From Erysipelotrichaceae bacterium (GTDB lineage: Bacteria; Bacillota_I; Bacilli_A; Erysipelotrichales; Erysipelotrichaceae): DNA of 11,001 nt. The position numbers and the translations under genes are program-made. Positions within the stretch are counted from its first letter, which is position 1. Every line of letters starts with the position of its first letter. Where the stretch lies: NCBI GenBank assembly GCA_024709285.1, contig JANJWY010000042.1, positions 1 through 11,001 on the forward strand, read 5' to 3'. Shown here in pieces: positions 7,503 to 11,001 of this stretch. The notes under the pieces are model-generated. The model saw nothing but the letters and a program-made list of their open reading frames with translations. It searched no databases and was not told the origin of the DNA.

Positions 7503-7853
7503 TTACTCCAAATCCAATGTTTTCATCTTCTCTACTTCTGATTTCTCAGGTATTGACTTAACGGCCAGTTTACCGACAAAGATGAGCATAAGTGTCGGAA
7601 TTTGAAATACCAACAGACTGATCAATACATATAAAAGTCTTAACAACAGAAAGCCGTCCATTCGAAATGCCGGAAGTGAGAGTACCATTCCAAACAACAG
7701 CATCACACCCAGAGAAAGGGCTGGCAAGATAAAGCGATATTGCTTTCCTACAAAACGAACGATCAGAAACTGTATAATGTATGCCGGAAACGCTTGAAAG
7801 GAAATTACCATAGGAATGATCAGAAATCCCCCCAACATCATAAAATTACTCAT
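7503..7853 (-). CDS. Small membrane protein, unknown function
   Basis: A 116-residue protein of unknown family. Hydrophobic segments at about 4-30, 41-60 and 67-94 predict three membrane helices, perhaps four if the last long one is split at Gln84-Pro86. A charged C-terminal tail (KSIPEKSEVEKMKTLDLE) follows. The ATG at 7853 overlaps the stop of the DUF2089 gene (ATGA), so the two are translationally coupled; a GAGGA ribosome binding site is located inside the upstream gene. A small membrane protein directly coupled to a DUF2089 regulator suggests that it is the regulator's target or partner; this is inference. No motif for transport or enzyme activity is visible. Confidence 0.85.
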   Translation of the reverse strand: MSNFMMLGGFLIIPMVISFQAFPAYIIQFLIVRFVGKQYRFILPALSLGVMLLFGMVLSLPAFRMDGFLLLRLLYVLISLLVFQIPTLMLIFVGKLAVKSIPEKSEVEKMKTLDLE

Positions 7854-8167
7854 AACTTGTCCTCACTTTCTTCAAGGTTTCTTCCTTTTGTTTTCTTATA
7901 CTCCGCAATCAGAATCTTTGCGGTATCCAAATCAATCTTCTCATTGACCGCCATTCGGCGAATCACATTGATATACGGATCTTTGGATTGGTTTTCAACC
8001 GAGAGTACTTTATCAATAATTTTATCCAAACGCAGCCGTACAGTAGGATAGGTCACACCATAATGAGTCGCAATCTCTTTAAGTGAACCGGATGCCAGGA
8101 CAAACTTTTTTATAAATACCAAATCCTCGTCTTCAAGGTTAGCCATCCATTCTGGAAGTACGTTCAT
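7850..8167 (-). CDS. DUF2089-type helix-turn-helix regulator
   Basis: A 105-residue protein matching the DUF2089 family. LPEWMANLEDEDLVFIKKF (4-22) is followed by the helix-turn-helix VLASGSLKEIATHYGVTYPT (23-42) and VRLRLDKIIDKVL. Many family members start with a zinc ribbon (CPxC); this one lacks it. The C-terminal part (about 57-105) is charged and helical. It is likely a DNA-binding transcription regulator in the cytoplasm. The start at 8167 is chosen over the in-frame ATG at 8227 because AAAGGTGG lies at proper distance and because the longer form would cover the promoter. Two near-identical 16-bp repeats lie in its own promoter, which suggests autoregulation. The gene overlaps the membrane protein gene at its 3' end (ATGA). 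Confidence 0.88.
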   Translation of the reverse strand: MNVLPEWMANLEDEDLVFIKKFVLASGSLKEIATHYGVTYPTVRLRLDKIIDKVLSVENQSKDPYINVIRRMAVNEKIDLDTAKILIAEYKKTKGRNLEESEDKL

Positions 8168-8177
8168 AAGGTCACCA

Positions 8178-8215
8178 CCTTTAACAATATTAATGTTACC
8201 CTTTAATAATATTAA
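8178..8215. repeat. Two direct repeats in the DUF2089 gene promoter
   Basis: CCTTTAACAATATTAA (8178-8193) and CCTTTAATAATATTAA (8200-8215) match at 15 of 16 bases and start 22 bp apart, about two helical turns. The second copy lies within a 17-bp odd palindrome, CTTTAATAATATTAAAG (8201-8217). One covers the spacer and the other the region from the -10 box to the ribosome binding site, as expected for a repressor site. Confidence 0.7.
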
Positions 8216-8221
8216 AGTCAA
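8193..8221 (-). promoter_or_regulatory. Probable promoter of the DUF2089 operon
   Basis: TTGACT (8216-8221), 17-bp spacer, TAACAT (8193-8198). The -10 is weak (4 of 6) but spacing is ideal, and it begins just after the upstream terminator. Confidence 0.5.
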
Positions 8222-8225
8222 GCAC

Positions 8226-8250
8226 AAAAAAAGAGAAGATTACTCTTCTC
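8226..8250 (-). terminator. Terminator of the DUF1801 gene
   Basis: Perfect 7-bp stem GAGAAGA-GTAA-TCTTCTC followed by seven T, 4 bp after the stop codon at 8255. Confidence 0.9.
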
Positions 8251-8254
8251 GTGA

Positions 8255-8701
8255 CTATATCGAATCAGCTACTGATATCCACTCGTCTACCGTGATTTTT
8301 TGAAACAGTTCGCCAATCAGCTCGTAGGGGATGTTTTGTTTGGGGCGAAACCTCAAACAAGACTTTCCTAAGTCCGGAGCTTTGCCTACTCGTTGTGTAT
8401 ACTCATTTACAAACCAGTCATAAATTCCCGGAATAGCATACATACCCATATGATACACCGCGATATGATTTTTTTGACTCGCAAATCCCGCAAATGGGAG
8501 TTGTACTTTGGGATCGCATCGGTAGCCTTTTGGATATGTAGAGAATGGGACGACATATCCGGCCATTCCATATCCCATTGTTTCCTCGAACCCTTTGGGA
8601 ATATTTTCATTGATTACTTTACGAATTTTTTCAATTATGACTTTACGATCCTCGGGAAGTTCATTGACATATTGATCAACTGTTTTTGCATCACTGTGCA
8701 T
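8255..8701 (-). CDS. DUF1801 (YdhG-like) protein
   Basis: A 148-residue cytoplasmic protein of the DUF1801 family. Typical features are the N-terminal YVNELPEDRKVIIEKIRKVI, the ETMGYGMAGYVVPF segment (about 40-53), FAGFASQKNHIAVYHMGM in the middle, and the C-terminal GKSCLRFRPKQNIPYELIGELFQKIT. Length is typical. The fold is related to YdhG and frataxin-like proteins, but the biochemical function of the family is not established. The ATG at 8701 follows GAGGTGAT. A TATAAT lies at 8718-8723 with a dyad over the expected -35, and a perfect terminator follows, so it is a single-gene unit inserted between rplA and the DUF2089 genes. Confidence 0.9.
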   Translation of the reverse strand: MHSDAKTVDQYVNELPEDRKVIIEKIRKVINENIPKGFEETMGYGMAGYVVPFSTYPKGYRCDPKVQLPFAGFASQKNHIAVYHMGMYAIPGIYDWFVNEYTQRVGKAPDLGKSCLRFRPKQNIPYELIGELFQKITVDEWISVADSI

Positions 8702-8717
8702 AAAATCACCTCTTATA

Positions 8718-8745
8718 ATTATACTAACATAAACAGCTTGTTTAT
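8718..8745 (-). promoter_or_regulatory. -10 box and dyad upstream of the DUF1801 gene
   Basis: A consensus TATAAT (8718-8723) lies 16 bp upstream of the start codon. No good -35 is seen at 17 bp. Instead the perfect inverted repeat ATAAACA-GCT-TGTTTAT (8729-8745) occupies the spacer and -35, suggesting an operator or activator site. Confidence 0.5.
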
Positions 8746-8763
8746 TGTTTTTGATTGACCGAT

Positions 8764-8789
8764 AAAAAAACCAGCCATTTCTGACTGGT
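8764..8789 (-). terminator. Terminator of rplKA
   Basis: Stem ACCAGTC/GGCTGGT (7 bp, one G-T) with a 6-nt loop, followed by a run of seven T; 6 bp after the rplA stop. It separates rplKA from the accessory genes. Confidence 0.9.
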
Positions 8790-8795
8790 CATTGA

Positions 8796-9479
8796 TTAAT
8801 CGACGGTAACGCGGATACCCGGGCTCATCGTTGTGGACAATACTACATTCTTCATGTAGAAGCCCTTGACGGCGGCCGGACGGGCACGCAGAATAACATC
8901 ATAAATCGCTTTGAAGTTTTCTCTTAATTGTACTTCAGTGAAAGATAATTTACCGATCATGACATTGATATTGCCTTCTTTGTCAACGCGGTAAACAACT
9001 TTACCTTTCTTAATTTCATTGATCGCTTTCGCTACATCAACGGTGACCGTACCGGTTTTCGGGTTTGGCATTAAGCCCTTAGGACCTAACAGTTTACCCA
9101 ATTTACCAAGTTCGCCCATCATATCCGGTGTTGCGACGATGATATCGAAATCAAACCAGCCGCCTTTGATCTTATCGAGGATTTCTTTTCCCCCGACAAA
9201 GTCAGCGCCGGCATCCAATGCTTCTTTTTCTTTCGGACCTTGGGTAATGACCAATACTGTTTGTGAACGGCCTGTACCATGAGGAAGAACCATAGCTCCG
9301 CGGATTTGTTGATCAGCATGACGCGGATCGACGTTCAAACGGAAGGAAACTTCAACGGTCGGATCGAATTTTACGAAATTCACTTCTTTTGCCAACGCGA
9401 TAGCTTCATCGACCGGATACGTTTTTGTACGATCGACCTTCGCTAAAGCGGCAAGATACTTTTTACCATGTTTTGCCAT
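8796..9479 (-). CDS. rplA: Ribosomal protein uL1
   Basis: 227-residue protein of the L1 stalk of the large subunit; it helps release of deacylated tRNA and in many bacteria represses its own operon by binding the rplK leader. Visible motifs are MAKHGKKYLAALAKVDRTK at the start, VEVSFRLNVDPRHADQQIRG, the signature GPKGLMPNPKTGTVT, and FYMKNVVLSTTMSPG near the end. Length is normal. The start at 9479 has AAGAGGT upstream and lies 13 bp after rplK, so the two are co-transcribed. A terminator follows; unlike the usual Firmicutes order, rplJ is not the next gene. Confidence 0.98.
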   Translation of the reverse strand: MAKHGKKYLAALAKVDRTKTYPVDEAIALAKEVNFVKFDPTVEVSFRLNVDPRHADQQIRGAMVLPHGTGRSQTVLVITQGPKEKEALDAGADFVGGKEILDKIKGGWFDFDIIVATPDMMGELGKLGKLLGPKGLMPNPKTGTVTVDVAKAINEIKKGKVVYRVDKEGNINVMIGKLSFTEVQLRENFKAIYDVILRARPAAVKGFYMKNVVLSTTMSPGIRVTVD

Positions 9480-9492
9480 TGTTATTTACCTC

Positions 9493-9915
9493 TTAACCTT
9501 CCATGCCTTCGATTAAGATGCCCATGTTTTTAGCTGTTCCTGCGATGATACGCATAGCACCTTCAACATCATTAGCATTTAAATCAGGCATTTTGTATTC
9601 TGCGATTTTACGCAATTGGTCTTGAGTGATCGTTCCGACCTTCGTCGTTTTCGGACTGGCCGAACCGCTCTTAACATTCGCAGCTTTCTTCAACAATACC
9701 GCTGCCGGTGTTGTTTTTAAGACAAACGTAAACGATTTGTCTTCAAATGCGGTGATGATAACAGGTACGATATCACCCGCACGGTCTTTGGTCGCATCGT
9801 TAAATGCGGTGCAGAATTGGGGCATGTTAACGCCAGCGCCAGCCAAAGCAGGACCCGGACGTGCTCCCCCCGCAGGGAATTGGAGCTTAACTACCCTTGC
9901 AATTTTTTTACTCAC
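9493..9915 (-). CDS. rplK: Ribosomal protein uL11 with a shortened N-terminal loop
   Basis: 140-residue L11, which with its rRNA site forms the GTPase-associated centre near elongation factors. The GTG at 9915 is preferred over the ATG at 9921: GGAGG lies 7 nt before the GTG but only 1 nt before the ATG, and the resulting MSKKIARVVKLQ aligns with the usual MAKKVVKVVKLQ. The N-terminal domain is followed by KTTPAAVLLKKAA (rRNA-binding domain starting near residue 67) and IAEYKMPDLNANDVEGAMRIIAGTA. Odd feature: after FPAGGARP the sequence goes straight to GPALAGAG, about 4 residues shorter than the usual PAGKANPAPPVGPALGQ. The gene sits behind its own promoter and an L1-type leader. Confidence 0.98.
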   Translation of the reverse strand: MSKKIARVVKLQFPAGGARPGPALAGAGVNMPQFCTAFNDATKDRAGDIVPVIITAFEDKSFTFVLKTTPAAVLLKKAANVKSGSASPKTTKVGTITQDQLRKIAEYKMPDLNANDVEGAMRIIAGTAKNMGILIEGMEG

Positions 9916-9946
9916 AAACATTCCTCCTTTAGAAAATGTCTATGCA

Positions 9947-9977
9947 GTGGTTAATGGATGATTGCACATCCTCCCAC
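9947..9977 (-). promoter_or_regulatory. Probable L1-binding leader stem upstream of rplK
   Basis: In the transcript, GUGG-GA-GGAUG-UGCAAU-CAUCC-AUUAA-CCAC folds into two stems (4 bp and 5 bp) joined by an asymmetric internal loop of 2 and 5 nt. The lower stem extends by UGC/GCA with one bulged U. A GUGGGAGG strand and an asymmetric loop in the leader of the L11-L1 operon are the known features of the L1 repressor site, which mimics the 23S rRNA. It ends 26 bp upstream of the ribosome binding site region start codon area, so L1 binding could block translation. Confidence 0.6.
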
Positions 9978-9980
9978 GCA

Positions 9981-10010
9981 AAGAAAAACCCGCCACATCG
10001 AGTGGCGAGT
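9981..10010 (-). terminator. Terminator between the winged-helix gene and rplK
   Basis: Stem ACTCGCCAC/GTGGCGGGT (9 bp, one wobble) with loop TCGAT, followed by TTTTCTT. It ends transcripts arriving from the nusG side, while the predicted start of the rplK promoter lies inside its 5' arm. Confidence 0.85.
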
Positions 10011-10013
10011 ATT

Positions 10014-10042
10014 ATTGTACTAAATTAACATTAAATAGTCAA
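10014..10042 (-). promoter_or_regulatory. Promoter of rplKA
   Basis: TTGACT (10037-10042), 17-bp spacer, TACAAT (10014-10019): one mismatch in each box. The predicted start near 10007 lies inside the terminator stem just downstream. Confidence 0.75.
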
Positions 10043-10055
10043 GAAATTGCTTATT

Positions 10056-10598
10056 TTATCGATTCCAGAGAACGATCCCCGCATTCAACTGATAAATATA
10101 CGTTGGATTATCAATCGTCAGTTGTAAAATCTCATGAGTGCTGAGTACTATCGGCCGTATGGGACGATCAAACTGAGCTTTTGAAATTGCATCCAAAATG
10201 AAACGATGGTTATCCTGATCCATTTCAATAAAAAGATATACAGCTTCATCATAACGTCCGTCATCATCTTTCGTCTTGTCTAACAAAACGATTTTACGAC
10301 ATCTTTCTTTAATCGTAGCTACCAACGCGCTTAACTCAACGGCATCCTCAAACATTCGAAATGCCTGAACATAAAGCAATTCTTCTTTAAGTTCGAACTT
10401 CCGGACATCGTTTTCAACCTTACATGAAATAATTCCTTTTTCACAAAAATCTTCCAATACCTTTAGCGATTGCTCATCGTTAAGAAGGCAAGCATCAGAG
10501 ATATCCCGTAATGTCCATGCATTTTTCATATGTTTTGTCAAAAAGGAGAGTACCATCAACGACGACCGTTGATATAAGAAATTCTTCAGCGAGTTCAT
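10056..10598 (-). CDS. Winged-helix protein with degraded nucleotidyltransferase-like domain
   Basis: A 180-residue protein not recognised as a named family. Residues about 12-70 look like a winged helix: WTLRDISDACLLNDEQSLKVLEDFCEKGIIS followed by a beta hairpin ending RKFEL. Residues about 88-178 resemble the nucleotidyltransferase fold, in a helix, KIVLL, YLFIEM, RPIVLSTHEILQL, NPTYIYQLNAGIVLW order. The catalytic GS...DxD motif of that fold is missing (LLDKTKDDDGRYDEAVYLF instead), so it should not be an active enzyme. It may be a regulator that binds DNA and a ligand or protein. ATG at 10598 with AAAGGATGAT upstream. It lies between nusG and rplK, which are usually adjacent, with no clear promoter of its own, so it probably depends on readthrough from nusG. 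Family assignment is inference. Confidence 0.8.
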   Translation of the reverse strand: MNSLKNFLYQRSSLMVLSFLTKHMKNAWTLRDISDACLLNDEQSLKVLEDFCEKGIISCKVENDVRKFELKEELLYVQAFRMFEDAVELSALVATIKERCRKIVLLDKTKDDDGRYDEAVYLFIEMDQDNHRFILDAISKAQFDRPIRPIVLSTHEILQLTIDNPTYIYQLNAGIVLWNR

Positions 10599-10618
10599 TC
10601 TATCATCCTTTCAGGGAT

Positions 10619-10643
10619 TAAAAAAACCGCACAAAGACGGTTT
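10619..10643 (-). terminator. Terminator overlapping the end of nusG
   Basis: Stem AAACCG/CGGTTT with an 8-nt loop followed by a run of T; the 5' arm overlaps the nusG stop codon. It is probably leaky, because no promoter is visible for the next gene. Confidence 0.7.
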
Positions 10644-11001
10644 AATCTACTTTTTCTAAATCAATGTAAGCAATTTCTGTCGGGGTTTCGCGTCCAAATA
10701 AAATTGTAAGTACCATAGCTGCCTGAGCATCATCGCTCATACTGTCAACACGGCCTTCGATTCCGCCAAAAGGACCATTGGTGATTCGTACACGGTCGCC
10801 CACTTTAAAGTTAACGACAACTTTGCGATCGCTCATACCCATACGTCGAAGAATTGATTCGATTTCGTCTGGAGAAACCGGGAATGGTTTTGCTCCGCCA
10901 CCCGATGATCCGATAAAACCCGTTACCCCTGGTGTATTACGAACGATATACCAAGCTTCATCCGTCATGATCATCTCAACAAACAAATAACCCGGAAACA
11001 G
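10642..11001 (-). CDS. nusG: Transcription elongation/antitermination factor NusG (C-terminal part)
   Basis: The C-terminal 119 residues of NusG, cut by the right edge and open in frame there (LFPGYLFVEMIMTDEAWYIV...). NusG binds RNA polymerase through its N-terminal domain and Rho or ribosomal S10 through its KOW domain. Seen here: the end of the N-terminal domain with the family signature VRNTPGVTGFIGSSGG, a linker (PVSPDEIESILRRMG), and the KOW domain FKVGDRVRITNGPFGGIEGRV. The TTG at 10986 is an internal codon, not a start. Its position upstream of rplK agrees with the common secE-nusG-rplK order, but another gene has been placed in between. Confidence 0.97.
   Translation of the reverse strand: MFPGYLFVEMIMTDEAWYIVRNTPGVTGFIGSSGGGAKPFPVSPDEIESILRRMGMSDRKVVVNFKVGDRVRITNGPFGGIEGRVDSMSDDAQAAMVLTILFGRETPTEIAYIDLEKVD

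Noticed and set aside
8168..8227. N-terminal extension of the DUF2089 protein
   Set aside because: It would translate the promoter and the repeat elements; a good ribosome binding site supports the start at 8167.
1..11001. CRISPR arrays, insertion sequences, tRNA or rRNA genes
   Set aside because: No repeat-spacer pattern, transposase-like frame, or tRNA/rRNA-like sequence was seen anywhere in the window.

Overview
All genes in this window lie on the minus strand. They form a Firmicutes-type ribosomal protein and RNA polymerase locus, read from right to left as nusG (partial) - winged-helix protein - rplK - rplA | DUF1801 protein | DUF2089 regulator - membrane protein | membrane protein | rplJ - rplL - ybxB - rpoB - rpoC (partial). 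Several features suggest the Erysipelotrichia/Mollicutes side of the low-GC Gram-positives. These are a Bacillus-like L10 leader with transcription terminator, a ybxB methyltransferase between rplL and rpoB, and an RpoB with Asn at the rifampicin-site position that is His in most bacteria. L11 also carries a shortened proline loop. The taxonomic placement is inference; the sequence itself carries no label.

Right part (8764-11001): the C-terminal part of NusG ends at a terminator overlapping its stop codon. It is followed by a 180-residue winged-helix protein whose C-terminal half looks like a degraded nucleotidyltransferase fold. A new strong promoter and a terminator are packed together before rplK. 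The rplK leader contains a stem with an asymmetric internal loop that looks like an L1-binding autoregulatory site. rplKA ends at a clear terminator.

Middle part (7069-8760): the usual rplA-rplJ junction is interrupted by four small non-ribosomal genes: a DUF1801 protein, a DUF2089 helix-turn-helix regulator, and two short multi-pass membrane proteins. They have their own promoters, terminators and several symmetric or repeated operator-like sites. This is the most accessory-looking and least understood part of the window.

Left part (1-7066): a strong promoter with a palindrome at its -35 box drives an L10 leader, then rplJ, rplL and ybxB. A second promoter and a leader hairpin precede rpoB. 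RpoB is long (1373 residues) because of extra sequence in its N-terminal half. rpoC follows closely and runs off the window after 368 codons, before the catalytic motif.

The split gives two separately controlled ribosomal units: rplKA under a probable L1 leader, and rplJL-ybxB-rpoBC under the L10 leader with an additional rpoB promoter.
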